Counted from the stretch's first letter, positions 1-8,921 are shown. The stretch: DNA of 38,511 nt from Pseudomonadota bacterium (GCA_021324135.1 JAJPJO010000488.1:1-38511); one strand, 5' to 3'. Notes: generated from the letters alone by a model not told the origin. Numbers and translations are program-made.

Positions 1-67
1 AAGTGGTCATGTAAGTCCAAGTCGAGTTGGTCGCTGCATGCCCTCATCGTTCCCACTCCGAGAATTT

Positions 68-1258
68 TCAGATATGCAGCTCGTCCTCATCATCAGACTC
101 TGAGTCGGGAATGACATGCTGAAGATCAGATTCTTTGGGTTGGCTGCGCTCGGGAAAGCGTAAACTGCCGCCAACGACATATGGAATTTCGCTGGCGAAG
201 GCTGCCCCTGCATGCGATACCACATCAGTTACTTTATTGCTCAGCGCTGCATTAACAGCGAGCCATTTTTCGCTGTCTCGGCTGCGCGTAAAACAATACA
301 GTATCACTTTGATAGCCGTGTCCGTAAATGCATCCACTCTTACAAAAGCCGAGGCTTCAGGTGGTTTCACAAACTCAGGACTCTCATCCAGATACCTCTG
401 CAATTCCCTGCATATAACGCGCAGTTGCTCGGTAGTGGTGTCATTTGCCAGGTTTATCGTCCAGAAGATTCGCCGCAAAGGGTTGGCGCTATGGTTTGTT
501 ACTACAGCGTCGGAGAGCTTGCCGTTTGGAACATATACCGGGGACTTGTCTGGGCGCAGAATGGTCGTAGAGCGGAAGCCGATTTCAGCAATCGTCCCTT
601 CCGTAACACCTTCGATTTCAACCCAATCACCAATCTGGTACCGCCCCTCAGCCAGAACCACGAGTCCACCGATGAGATTGCTGAACATGTCTTTGGCACC
701 AAGGGCGATGGCAACACCAAAGACACCGACACCGGCAATTATTGGTCCAACCTTAATTCCCCATGACTCGAGAACTGTTACCAGCCCGCACAAAATCAAG
801 CCGAGCCGAATTCCTCGTACTATCCAACTGACGATCGCAGGGGTCAGTGTCTTCTCGAAGCTGTTGAACAGAAAGTTCATCGGCTTCACTAAGGCAACAA
901 AGCACCAGAAGACGAGGATTGTTGCTAATGTATTCGAGACTTTGTCGGCAAGGTCGGCTACGCGGCCGGTTGGATGCAAACATTCAACCGCCAGGATTGC
1001 GCCGCACACCACAGGAGCGAATGAGATTGGTGCCGCCAGTGCATCGACAATTTCTTTGACCCGGCCGGCATTGTTGCGCACCAGCCAGTGCCGTATGCCC
1101 GAAAGTATAAGACCTGCCAGCCGTTCACGCATGGCAAAAAACAAGACGAAAACCAGAATAGCCAGAGAAAGGTGGGCTACATCCAGTCCTAAATACCCAT
1201 GAGTCCAGATGTTTGATGCTGCGGTCATGAACCTGGGAAATTGAGCTTGCAAATCCAT
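68..1258 (-). CDS. MscS-family mechanosensitive ion channel
   Basis: This 396-residue membrane protein of the small-conductance mechanosensitive channel family would sit in the inner membrane and release solutes on hypo-osmotic shock. The N-terminal third has several hydrophobic helices. It is followed by the pore-lining helix and beta domain typical of MscS: a Gly/Ala-rich stretch (GVGVFGVAIALGAKD), then FSNLIGGL and the motif YQIGDWVEIEGVTEGTIAEIGFR near residues 205-230, then a VPNGKL motif. The mixed alpha/beta C-terminal domain is present, and a short acidic tail (ESDDEDE) ends the protein. The ATG at 1258 has a purine-rich AAGAGAAAG about 8 bases upstream. It is transcribed divergently from the kinase gene, with about 200 bases between them. 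The family call is firm; gating and ion selectivity cannot be read from sequence. Confidence 0.93.
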   Translation of the reverse strand: MDLQAQFPRFMTAASNIWTHGYLGLDVAHLSLAILVFVLFFAMRERLAGLILSGIRHWLVRNNAGRVKEIVDALAAPISFAPVVCGAILAVECLHPTGRVADLADKVSNTLATILVFWCFVALVKPMNFLFNSFEKTLTPAIVSWIVRGIRLGLILCGLVTVLESWGIKVGPIIAGVGVFGVAIALGAKDMFSNLIGGLVVLAEGRYQIGDWVEIEGVTEGTIAEIGFRSTTILRPDKSPVYVPNGKLSDAVVTNHSANPLRRIFWTINLANDTTTEQLRVICRELQRYLDESPEFVKPPEASAFVRVDAFTDTAIKVILYCFTRSRDSEKWLAVNAALSNKVTDVVSHAGAAFASEIPYVVGGSLRFPERSQPKESDLQHVIPDSESDDEDELHI

Positions 1259-1462
1259 GAAGACACTTTCTCTTGATGCAAATGCATTACTTACTCAGGC
1301 AATAGCACGAGCGCCTGCCGAAAGTGCCATAACGTCGAATCGGCAGATTTAATCTAATAATGTGCAGCGCCAAGAAAAACATCTATTATATGGGCAGGAT
1401 CCAGCTTCCGCGAGTCGGTCAGAACCGTCCGCCAGTTTCCCATCGGAGTCAAATTAGTAGCG
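1259..1462. other. Divergent intergenic region, mscS-like / hybrid kinase
   Basis: About 204 bases lie between two divergently transcribed genes, so it must hold both promoters. I see no clear -35/-10 pair on either strand, no strong inverted repeat and no convincing small ORF. Confidence 0.4.
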
Positions 1463-2968
1463 ATGCGCATTCTCCTTGTCGAAGGGACACCGAATATTTT
1501 GCTTTCGATGAGCCTCGGACTCAAAGAGCGAGGTCTTGATGTTGAGACCGCCGGCAGTCTGGCTGAAGCGTCGCGCAGCTTATCGGCAAACCAATTTGAC
1601 GCCATCTTGCTCGATCTGTCCCTTCCTGACAGCTATGGGTTGGAGACGTTCCACCAGGTTCGATCTAGCGTGCCTGATACGCCGATCGTTGTGTTCACCG
1701 GCCTGAGCGAGGAGGATCTCGCATTAGCCGCGGTGGAGGAAGGAGCTCAGGGCCATGTGATAAAAGATGCGGTCAGCGATGAGGCCGTGCACAGGCGTCT
1801 GGAATACGCAATTGAAAAGGCGCAAGTCGAGCGGGCCCTTCAGCGTAGCGAGAAGAGGCTGCGCATAATTCTGGAAAACTCGTACGACGCCTTTATTTCA
1901 TGCGATTCGAACTGGCAGATTACTGATTGGAACCGGCAAGCCGAAACAACATTTGGTTGGAGCAAGAAAGAAGCGCTTGGTCGCCCTCTGTCCTCGGTAG
2001 TGCCACGACATTTGCGCCGCCAGTATGCCAGAAGGGTGGAGCAATTTTTTGAAAAAGGGGACGGCAATATATTGCGTGCCAATTATGAATTCCAGGCGAT
2101 CAATCAAAGTGGCAAAGAATTCCCAATCGAGTTCGTGGTCTTCAAAATCAAGGAGGAGATAGACTACCGTTATTGCGCTTTCATTCGCGACATATCACAG
2201 CGAAAAAAGCTGAGCCACGAGCTCGAGCGCATTGTCGCAGAGCGCACAGAGCGGCTCACACAGAGCAACGAGGAGCTGAGACAGTTCGCCAAGATCGCAT
2301 CGCACGATCTTCAGGAGCCACTACGGGCGGTGCAAGGCTTCGCCAATCTTTTGGCCGAGAATCTCCAGGGCAAGGTCGATTCTGATTCCGATGATTTCAT
2401 TCGTTACATACTGGATGGAACACAACGAATGCAGGATCTGATCCAGGCTGTTCTCACCCACTCGAGCATAGTAAGCGACGACTCGAGTGTCTACGAGACT
2501 GATTGCAGCTCAGTAATCGAGGATGTCCTCAAGAACTTGAGCGCTACTATCAAGGACACTGGGGCGACTTTTGAAATTGACAACCTGCCCCTGGTGGCTA
2601 TGGAGCGATCTCATTTGATTCAGCTCTTCCAAAATCTGATTAGCAATGCTCTAAAATATAGGAGCGAAAGAACGCCGCAAATCTATATCACGGCTGACCG
2701 CAGCGGTGATATGTGGCTTTTTTCCGTAAGAGACAACGGCATTGGCATTGATCCGCGATATTCGGATAAGATATTCGACATGTTTGCGCGGCTGCATGGT
2801 CAAACTGAATATTCAGGAACAGGCATGGGTCTGGCAATTTGCAAGCGTATCGTTACTTCTCATGGTGGAACGATCTCCGTAGAATCCGAACCCGGGCAGG
2901 GTTCGATTTTCCTCTTCACTCTGCCCGCCGTACTGACAAACAAGGAGCACATCGACAATGATGAATAA
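1463..2968 (+). CDS. Receiver-PAS-histidine kinase
   Basis: This 501-residue soluble sensor kinase has an N-terminal receiver domain (about 1-120, phospho-acceptor D51 in LLDLSLPD, conserved T79 and K101). A PAS domain follows (about 135-250, ILENSYDAFISCD...DWNRQAE). A short coiled coil then leads to a HisKA domain with the phospho-histidine at H281 in ASHDLQEPLR, and an HATPase domain with N box NLISNALKY, G1 DNGIGID and G2 GTGMGLAICKRIV. The SHDLQEPL type of HisKA is the one found in cyanobacterial Cph1-like kinases. There is no membrane segment, so it should sense a cytoplasmic signal or receive phosphate from another kinase. The receiver reads LLVEGT where most have two adjacent acidic residues, so one Mg2+ ligand seems lost. 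The gene overlaps the next regulator by 11 bases, implying coupled translation and a kinase-regulator pair. The start has only a weak ribosome binding site. Confidence 0.93.
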   Translation: MRILLVEGTPNILLSMSLGLKERGLDVETAGSLAEASRSLSANQFDAILLDLSLPDSYGLETFHQVRSSVPDTPIVVFTGLSEEDLALAAVEEGAQGHVIKDAVSDEAVHRRLEYAIEKAQVERALQRSEKRLRIILENSYDAFISCDSNWQITDWNRQAETTFGWSKKEALGRPLSSVVPRHLRRQYARRVEQFFEKGDGNILRANYEFQAINQSGKEFPIEFVVFKIKEEIDYRYCAFIRDISQRKKLSHELERIVAERTERLTQSNEELRQFAKIASHDLQEPLRAVQGFANLLAENLQGKVDSDSDDFIRYILDGTQRMQDLIQAVLTHSSIVSDDSSVYETDCSSVIEDVLKNLSATIKDTGATFEIDNLPLVAMERSHLIQLFQNLISNALKYRSERTPQIYITADRSGDMWLFSVRDNGIGIDPRYSDKIFDMFARLHGQTEYSGTGMGLAICKRIVTSHGGTISVESEPGQGSIFLFTLPAVLTNKEHIDNDE

Positions 2969-3758
2969 GATTGAAATTCTGCTGGTCGAAGACAGTCCCT
3001 CCGACATCAGACTGACTGAGGAGGCCTTGAAGCGCTCGGATTTACAGTATGAGCTGAAAGTCGTACATGATGGGGTGGAGGCGACGGAATACCTTAGCAA
3101 AGCGAAAGGCAGCAATAGCCTTCCTGACGTGATTCTGCTCGATTTGAACATGCCAAAAAAGAACGGGCATGAGGTCCTCGCCGACATCAAAGATGATCCG
3201 GCGCTGAAAAAGATTCCTGTGATACTGCTTACGGTATCACAGCGCGACGAAGACGTGATGGACGCACTAAAGCTCAAGCTTAACTACTACATTGCCAAGC
3301 CCATTACATCGCAAAAGTTGTCCACTCTCCTTCGCTCTATACACGATCTCGAAAATGAAATCTCCGATCCCTCCTCGGGAAGCGAAGAGGAAACTCTGAT
3401 TCGAATGGTTCTTGCATGCAACCCGCATACATCGCCTACGGTCTTGAAACAATTAGCCACCGATAAGAATGAGAAGGTTCGCAGCCGTGTGGCCGAGAAT
3501 CCCAACGTTTCACCCAGTATTTTGCAAGAGTTGGCGAAGGACATTTCACCTGAGGTACGATTGAGTGCCGCGGAGAATCCTAATCTGCCTGCCTCGGTGC
3601 TCGAGTCGTTGGCGAACGATCCGAATGAGGATGTCCGCCTCGGGCTCTCCAGCAATCGCAAGGTACCGGTACACATTCTCCAGCAACTCGCCGAAGACGA
3701 GAATGTCTATGTCTCATCGACAGCCAATAAGACACTGGCCGAGGTCTGCAAGCAGTAG
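2958..3758 (+). CDS. Rcp1-like response regulator with C-terminal LRV-type repeats
   Basis: This 266-residue response regulator is the likely output partner of the kinase it overlaps. Residues 1-130 form a receiver of the Rcp1 type: acidic pair E11/D12, phospho-acceptor D62 in LLDLNMP, T92 and K114 in YIAKP. There is no DNA-binding domain. After a short linker, residues about 153-260 consist of four units of 26 residues with the pattern NPxxSPxxLxxLAxDxxxxVRxxxAE. They match the layout of variant leucine-rich repeats (LRV), alpha-helical repeats related to HEAT-type folds. The repeats presumably bind a protein partner, so phosphorylation would control an interaction rather than transcription; that is inference. 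AAGGAG lies 10 bases before the ATG at 2958. The receiver call is firm and the repeat family is probable. Confidence 0.9.
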   Translation: MMNKIEILLVEDSPSDIRLTEEALKRSDLQYELKVVHDGVEATEYLSKAKGSNSLPDVILLDLNMPKKNGHEVLADIKDDPALKKIPVILLTVSQRDEDVMDALKLKLNYYIAKPITSQKLSTLLRSIHDLENEISDPSSGSEEETLIRMVLACNPHTSPTVLKQLATDKNEKVRSRVAENPNVSPSILQELAKDISPEVRLSAAENPNLPASVLESLANDPNEDVRLGLSSNRKVPVHILQQLAEDENVYVSSTANKTLAEVCKQ

Positions 3759-3779
3759 TATTTGCCTGGGCTAAACCGC

Positions 3780-4673
3780 TCAGTCGGCTTTGGAGTCTCT
3801 GGCTTGTTGCTGCCTCTTCTTATTCTCGGCGTTCGGCTCACCGGGCTTATCAGCTTTGCGCTCGCCCATTAAGCTTGAGAATGCTTCGTCCAGCTCTTCC
3901 TTTTTGACAATCAGCTCATTCTCTGGAATCTCTTTGTAGTTTGCCAGCTCTTTGGGTTTCAAGGCAAGAACAACTGATGTCGGTCGGGCTCTCAATGTAT
4001 CGAGCATTACCTGGTCCTCCACCAGATTGTTGTATTTCAGGCGAAATCCAAAGCTGTGTTCAACGCGCTTAGAGAACTTCAAGGGTATGGCGCGGTCAAT
4101 CGGCACGTCGTACAAAGCTTGCAAAAAAGCAGCCACTTGCCGCGGAGCAGCTACCTGATCATCGGTTATATACTCGGCGATCTTGCCGTAAGCCTTATTG
4201 CCTGATGCTCCGTCTTTCAGCGTACCGGTAAAGGAGTAGTGCCGGCTGTTGATGCCGCAGTATTTTTTCCTGGAAACAAGAATGCGAGGCCACCGATAGA
4301 ATTCTTCGCTGCTGGCAACACTGAGAGCGGTTCGGATTCCATTTTTCGACCAGCTGTCGCACGGAAAACGGCAAACAACCTTGCGTTTCTCGCTGTAGAG
4401 GTACGCATCCCAATCAGGCGCAGTACAAGACCAGGAAATATCCGAATCCAAGCCGGTAACCCTGACGCCACCACTGATGATGCAGACTTTCACTCGCCCG
4501 TAGAGGCAATGTTTTTGAATCAGCTCCCAACCTCTCGGCTCGGTCGTTTTTTCTTTGGCAACCGTGGGCTGAGGCAATAGTCCCAGGATCACCAGCATGG
4601 CGAAAGCAAGCACTCGAGCCGGAACGCTCGAGCCTAGCATCGTTCGATTAGGGCTTCCATTCCGCCGAGACAT
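3780..4673 (-). CDS. Exported protein of unknown function
   Basis: This 297-residue protein belongs to no family I recognise. The N-terminus has an Arg-rich n-region, then a hydrophobic stretch (VLAFAMLVILGLL) and a likely cleavage site after PTVA, around residue 39, so export by Sec is likely. The mature part has a cysteine-containing section (CLYGRVKVC, SWSC, VVCRFPC, KYC), suggesting disulfides outside the cytoplasm. The C-terminus is charged (KADKPGEPNAENKKRQQQ), probably disordered. The ATG at 4673 is supported by GGGAGAT 8 bases upstream. It ends 21 bases from the convergent regulator gene, so it is not in an operon with it. Confidence 0.75.
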   Translation of the reverse strand: MSRRNGSPNRTMLGSSVPARVLAFAMLVILGLLPQPTVAKEKTTEPRGWELIQKHCLYGRVKVCIISGGVRVTGLDSDISWSCTAPDWDAYLYSEKRKVVCRFPCDSWSKNGIRTALSVASSEEFYRWPRILVSRKKYCGINSRHYSFTGTLKDGASGNKAYGKIAEYITDDQVAAPRQVAAFLQALYDVPIDRAIPLKFSKRVEHSFGFRLKYNNLVEDQVMLDTLRARPTSVVLALKPKELANYKEIPENELIVKKEELDEAFSSLMGERKADKPGEPNAENKKRQQQARDSKAD

Positions 4674-4835
4674 TTGATCTATCTCCCAGTTTCTATGTTA
4701 TCCCAGATTTGGTCGGAAAGAACCAGCTGCACAGGTATCCAAAGTCTTACGAGCGCGGCCCTGAATGATCTTCTCCTGCCATGCTGTAAGATTCTATGAA
4801 TCAATGGACGGTTGCAAAGGATTGAAGGAGGCGAC

Positions 4836-5540
4836 ATGGAAGCCAATGCCATGATGTTGATCACCCTCAGCGTAGCGCCTGAAAAGGAGGGTGAATTCAA
4901 CGAGTTTTACCATCATCGCTTCCTGCCTCGTATGTTGGCCGTGGCGCCCGAGCTGCTGTCGATTCGCCGCTACGAGGAGCTCAATATCAGCGGCTCGCTT
5001 CGATGGTACAACAAGCAGTATGTCACCATCTACGAGTTCAAACATCTGGAATCCATCGCAAAATCGGACGAGTTATTCCAGCGATCCGGCGTCAAAGATC
5101 TGGTTACTGAATTTCAGAGTTGGAAAACAAACGATCTGAAAAACTTCAGCCGCATCTCGTATAAACCGAGATGGGAACATACGCGCCGCGCGGTTGATGG
5201 GCATTTTGGCAGCCGACCTTTATTGATCTGGGCTCACGAAATGAAGCCGGAGATGGACCAATTGTTTCAAGAATGGTACGAAGAAAAATACTTGCCATTA
5301 CAGCTGGCGGATATCCCCGGCTGGTGCGCATGCCGTCGCTACAGCAGCGTCAATCGGGATCCGTTGCGCCATCTAACAATTTTTGAAGCGCAAGATGAAA
5401 GCACATTGAGTCAGTGCCTGAAAGATCTGCGGGCGTTGCACCGAGTTGCACAAAACCGAGAATGGAAGCGGCGCCTGGAGCCGGCTGTAAATTGGCATGA
5501 TGCTACAAGTTTCCGCTGTATATTTCGCATGCCTGGTTAG
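4836..5540 (+). CDS. Tandem ferredoxin-fold (dimeric alpha-beta barrel/EthD-like) protein
   Basis: This 234-residue soluble protein is built from two similar halves. Each half begins with a beta strand (MLITLSVAP, LLIWAHEMKP), continues with a helix containing a FNEFYHHRFLPRML or FQEWYEEKYLPLQL motif, and then has a strand with a RRY motif. This is the pattern of EthD-like or dimeric alpha-beta barrel domains, here duplicated so that one chain could form the barrel alone. Members of the fold include small oxygenases and isomerases, but the catalytic role cannot be assigned. The ATG at 4836 is chosen over an upstream TTG because AAGGAGG lies 4 bases before it. It precedes the aminotransferase by about 75 bases on the same strand and could be co-transcribed with it. 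Confidence 0.72.
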   Translation: MEANAMMLITLSVAPEKEGEFNEFYHHRFLPRMLAVAPELLSIRRYEELNISGSLRWYNKQYVTIYEFKHLESIAKSDELFQRSGVKDLVTEFQSWKTNDLKNFSRISYKPRWEHTRRAVDGHFGSRPLLIWAHEMKPEMDQLFQEWYEEKYLPLQLADIPGWCACRRYSSVNRDPLRHLTIFEAQDESTLSQCLKDLRALHRVAQNREWKRRLEPAVNWHDATSFRCIFRMPG

Positions 5541-5614
5541 GCACTGAGCTGAGTCCACCTGTGCCTGAATCGACAGATCGTTGAATAGACAGATAGCAAT
5601 CCCGGAGAAACAAT

Positions 5615-7000
5615 ATGCCTTCCACTCAAACAGCCATAATCGATCGTGCGCGCCTGAGGCAAGTACTGGCAGAGGAGGAGCAGCAGTTCATCGAAACCCA
5701 CCCAAAGTCTTTCAAGCTCTTCCAGCAAGCAAAAGAAAACTTGCTCGCCGGTGTTCCCATGAATTGGATGATGAAGTGGGCCTCACCATATCCGGTGTTT
5801 GTGCAAAAAGCGCAAGGAGCACACTTTACTGATGTCGACGGAATTGAATACATCGACCTCTGCCTGGGAGACACGGGTGCCATGACAGGTCATGCTCCTC
5901 CTGAGGCGGTAAATGCGATCATCACTCAACTTAAGAACGGCATTACATTTATGCTGCCCACCGAAGACAGCCTCTGGGTGGCGGCCGAGCTCCATCGCCG
6001 CTTTGGAATGAAGTATTGGCAGTTTGCGCTCACAGCTACCGACGCCAATCGCTTTGCGCTGCGCCTGTGCCGTCAGGTCACGAAACGACCCTATGTTCTG
6101 GTATTCAACTGGTGCTATCACGGCACTGTCGATGAATCATTCATAACTCTTATTGATGGAAAGCCGCAAGCTCGGCGAGGCAATTGCGGTCCACAAATTG
6201 ATCCGGTTAAAACAACAAAGGTGGTCGAATTCAACGACCTGGAAGCGCTGGAGGCCGCGCTGGCCTCCCGAGACGTCGCTTGCGTTTTAGCCGAGCCTGT
6301 CATGACCAACATAGGCATAGTTCATCCACGGCCCGGATACCATGATGCTCTTCGCGAAATGACCAGACGAACAGGCACAATGTTGATTTATGATGAAACG
6401 CATACGATCTGCACCGGCCCTGGTGGCTACACGGCCAAACACAAGCTCGCACCGGATATGGTGACAATCGGCAAACCGATCGGTAGTGGCATCCCTGGTG
6501 CGGCATATGGCTTTAGCGAGCCGCTTGCCGAGCTCATTAAGAAGAGCACGAGCATAGACGACTGCGATACATCGGGAATCGGCGGAACGCTGGCCGGCAA
6601 TGCTCTTTCCATAGCGGCAATGCGCGCAACCCTGCAGCATGTTCTCACCGATCAGTCTTATGAAAAGACCATCTCACTTTGCGATCGATTCGTCGAGGGT
6701 GTTGAAAAAGCAATAGCGCGCCACCGTTTACCCTGGATCGTCAAACAATTGGGATGCCGAGCCGAGTATTGGTTTCGTCAAACGGCTCCTCAAAACGGCG
6801 GCCAGGCTGCAGCTGCTGTTGATGCCGAGCTGGACAGATACATGCATCTTTCCGCGTTGAATCAAGGCATATTAATGACGCCCTTTCACAACATGGCCTT
6901 GATGTCACCAGCAACTACACCGCACGATGTGGATAAACACACTAAAGCATTTGAGCAAAGCATCTCAAAATTGCTGGATGAAACAACTGGTGGGCCATAG
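5615..7000 (+). CDS. Class III PLP-dependent aminotransferase (glutamate-1-semialdehyde aminomutase-like)
   Basis: This 461-residue fold-type I PLP enzyme has the usual length for class III aminotransferases. Visible hallmarks are the substrate-entry region with GHAPPEAV, the cofactor-binding aspartate D260 in LIYDETHT, and the Schiff-base lysine K287 in VTIGKPIGSGIPGAA. The phosphate-binding region reads TATDANRFALRL where many relatives have SGTEA. The closest general type is the glutamate-1-semialdehyde aminomutase / beta-amino acid aminotransferase branch. With no tetrapyrrole genes nearby I do not call it hemL. A substrate amine or amino acid cannot be named. GGAG lies about 8 bases before the ATG. 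The tandem ferredoxin-fold gene precedes it on the same strand. Confidence 0.85.
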   Translation: MPSTQTAIIDRARLRQVLAEEEQQFIETHPKSFKLFQQAKENLLAGVPMNWMMKWASPYPVFVQKAQGAHFTDVDGIEYIDLCLGDTGAMTGHAPPEAVNAIITQLKNGITFMLPTEDSLWVAAELHRRFGMKYWQFALTATDANRFALRLCRQVTKRPYVLVFNWCYHGTVDESFITLIDGKPQARRGNCGPQIDPVKTTKVVEFNDLEALEAALASRDVACVLAEPVMTNIGIVHPRPGYHDALREMTRRTGTMLIYDETHTICTGPGGYTAKHKLAPDMVTIGKPIGSGIPGAAYGFSEPLAELIKKSTSIDDCDTSGIGGTLAGNALSIAAMRATLQHVLTDQSYEKTISLCDRFVEGVEKAIARHRLPWIVKQLGCRAEYWFRQTAPQNGGQAAAAVDAELDRYMHLSALNQGILMTPFHNMALMSPATTPHDVDKHTKAFEQSISKLLDETTGGP

Positions 7001-7185
7001 TCCCAAAAAATTCTGCCGTCTTGCAAGTTTCAGAGATGGAAAGCTCGCACGCTTATGACACTTTATTTCGACTATGGACCGAAATGAATCATTGTCAAGA
7101 TACGCCAATCGCACAACTGGTGCCGCTTTAGGCGCCCGCCAATGATTTTGATGTAAAGGAAGAGTAAGATTTAAGGAAGGCGATC

Positions 7186-7314
7186 GTGGCGTCGGATATG
7201 GTGGCGCGTTATGATCATCCGGTTTTCAATAACTGGTTGCGAATTGTCTATTACCCCCAGTCGAGGCTAATTCTATGGGCGCCGGCACAGGCATTTTGTA
7301 CATCGACTTTTTAG
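7186..7314 (+). CDS. Candidate small ORF (42 codons, GTG start)
   Basis: This open frame of 42 codons starts with GTG at 7186, preceded by a very good ribosome binding site (AAGGAAGG, 5-base spacing). The protein would contain YDHPVFNNWLRIVYYPQ and then WAPAQAF. It overlaps the next small ORF by 40 bases in another frame. It could be a real small protein, a translational-coupling leader for that ORF, or the front part of one protein split by a frameshift. I recognise no family. Confidence 0.35.
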   Translation: MASDMVARYDHPVFNNWLRIVYYPQSRLILWAPAQAFCTSTF

Positions 7315-7439
7315 TCAGACCGCTTTTGAGATTCGGATTCAAGTTTTATGTGATTGGATTTACTTTGCTCTTTCTGGTGTACGGCTACATCGCCTACAAA
7401 GCTGTGAAATCTGCTTATCTTGCCGATCGCGGCTACTGA
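7275..7439 (+). CDS. Small membrane protein
   Basis: This 54-residue frame opens at ATG 7275, with GAGG 8 bases upstream, and ends at the TGA at 7437-7439. It encodes one strong hydrophobic segment (FYVIGFTLLFLVYGYIAY) after a short amphipathic start, so a single-pass small membrane protein is plausible. It lies in the roughly 490-base interval between the aminotransferase and epimerase genes and on the same strand as both. No family is recognised. Confidence 0.5.
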   Translation: MGAGTGILYIDFLVRPLLRFGFKFYVIGFTLLFLVYGYIAYKAVKSAYLADRGY

Positions 7440-7489
7440 TTCAGGGCTGATGTTAACTGCACCACCTGGCTATAGATAAGGATCAAAAT

Positions 7490-8410
7490 ATGAGAATTTT
7501 CATTACTGGCGCCAGCGGATACATCGGCGGCTCGGTTGCCGTTGCGCTCGCTCAACAAGGCTACAAAGTGGCCGGACTGACCCGCGGCAAAGAGAAAGCC
7601 AGGCAACTCGAAACTTTGGGTATTGAGGCGGTCATTGGTGATCTCGACGATGTAACGCTGCTAGCCGCACAAGCTCGGCAGGCGGATGTGGTCATCAACG
7701 CAGCCGATTCTGATTCTCGATCGGCCGTCGAATCAATGCTGCCGGCGCTCCATCAGAGCAATAAATTGTTTATTCAAAACAGCGGCTCGAGCATTGTATC
7801 CGAGCGTGGATGCGGACAGCGATCCGAAAAGATTGTCGATGACGAAACGATGAAGTTCGATCCGGTTCCCGAGAAAAAAGGGCGAGTCGAAATCGACCGG
7901 CAAGTTCTCGACGCTTCCAAACATGGCGTCGTCAGTGTTGTAATTTGTCCTTGCCTTATATATGGCGAAGGGCTAGGTCTGGCAAAAGAAAGTCAGCAAA
8001 TTCCAATGCACATTCAACAGGCAATTAAGAGCGGCATAGCCCGCTGCAGCGGTGCGGGCGAGAACATCTGGTCGACCGTTCACATAAAGGATCTGGTTGC
8101 GCTATATAGCCTGGTCGTCAAAAACCCGCCTGCGGCCGGCACTTTTCTTTTCGCTGAAAACGGAGAAATCACATTCCGCGAGATTGCCGAGCAAATTCGC
8201 AAGGCACTGCATCTGGTACCAGAGGTTGAAGAGTGGCCGATTGCGGAGGCTGCCAAAGAATGGGGAGAAGGCGCTACCGTCTTCGCTCTTGCCTCGAATT
8301 CACGAGTGAGAGCCAAGCGGGCCAGAGCGCTCGGCTGGACTCCAAAGTACAACTGCGTTCTTGATGATGTATCGAGATCGTGCAGCGCTCTGACGGCCGG
8401 GGTTGTCTAG
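7490..8410 (+). CDS. NAD(P)-dependent epimerase/dehydratase family protein (extended/atypical SDR)
   Basis: This 306-residue Rossmann-fold protein has the dinucleotide-binding motif GASGYIGG at residues 7-14 and an acidic residue pair at the end of the GDLDD strand. The layout is that of NmrA/epimerase-type atypical SDRs that act on nucleotide sugars or serve as redox sensors. The usual YxxxK active site is not clear: the region around residues 120-150 reads KGRVEIDRQVLD, so a catalytic role is uncertain. AAGGA lies about 8 bases before the ATG. It is downstream of the small membrane ORF on the same strand and is followed by a convergent gene. Confidence 0.8.
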   Translation: MRIFITGASGYIGGSVAVALAQQGYKVAGLTRGKEKARQLETLGIEAVIGDLDDVTLLAAQARQADVVINAADSDSRSAVESMLPALHQSNKLFIQNSGSSIVSERGCGQRSEKIVDDETMKFDPVPEKKGRVEIDRQVLDASKHGVVSVVICPCLIYGEGLGLAKESQQIPMHIQQAIKSGIARCSGAGENIWSTVHIKDLVALYSLVVKNPPAAGTFLFAENGEITFREIAEQIRKALHLVPEVEEWPIAEAAKEWGEGATVFALASNSRVRAKRARALGWTPKYNCVLDDVSRSCSALTAGVV

Positions 8411-8464
8411 CCGGAGCGGCGCGAGCACAGAAAAAATTTCAGCAGAATCGGCAGTTATGTCTTC

Positions 8465-8908
8465 TCAATGGCGAGAGGGTTCCAAACCAAAGACGCCCTT
8501 CATAATTGCTTCGCAGAGCGACCTGGGTTCGTCGGTGCCGATGAACACCCTGGTGCCGTCGAGCAACTCGACCTCGACGGCATCCAAACCATAAATGTTG
8601 TACAGCCAGCCTGTACCGATAAAACGAATGCCCCAACCGGACAATGGGCTGGTGCGCGTCGGGGCACAACGTTTGATCGATACCAGAGGGACACGTTTTG
8701 CCTCGAGCCAGTCGCCGAATTTGAGGACGATCTCCCTTTCATCGACGATTACAGTGAGAGAGCGAAACGTGCTCATCAACCCGGCGACGCAGAGCCCGCC
8801 GAACAGCTTCATCTTGCCTGGGGCGGCTAAGCTTGCCATGGTTCCCAAAGCACCCAAGGCGATAAGCGGACCGGGCGGAACTTCCTGAGTGTGAACATAG
8901 AGTCTCAT
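8465..8908 (-). CDS. Small membrane protein with PH-like domain (putative)
   Basis: This 147-residue protein has a weakly hydrophobic N-terminal pair (PLIALGALGTMASLAAPG and LFGGLCVAGLMSTF). A beta-rich domain follows (LTVIVDEREIVLKFGDW...WGIRFIGTGWLYNIYGLDAVEVELLDGTRVFIGTDEP) whose strand pattern resembles bacterial PH-like domains. The motif GTRVFIGTDEPRSLCEAI near the end is characteristic of that layout. GGGAG lies about 9 bases before the ATG at 8908. It begins 13 bases after the lipoprotein gene stops, so the two are probably an operon. Function unknown. Confidence 0.62.
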   Translation of the reverse strand: MRLYVHTQEVPPGPLIALGALGTMASLAAPGKMKLFGGLCVAGLMSTFRSLTVIVDEREIVLKFGDWLEAKRVPLVSIKRCAPTRTSPLSGWGIRFIGTGWLYNIYGLDAVEVELLDGTRVFIGTDEPRSLCEAIMKGVFGLEPSRH

Positions 8909-8921
8909 CTAATCATCTCCC

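Noticed and set aside
135..1202. Long open frame on the plus strand over the mscS-like gene
   Set aside because: The sequence is Arg/Ser/Thr-rich with no domain, and the opposite strand has clear MscS motifs. It is a shadow.
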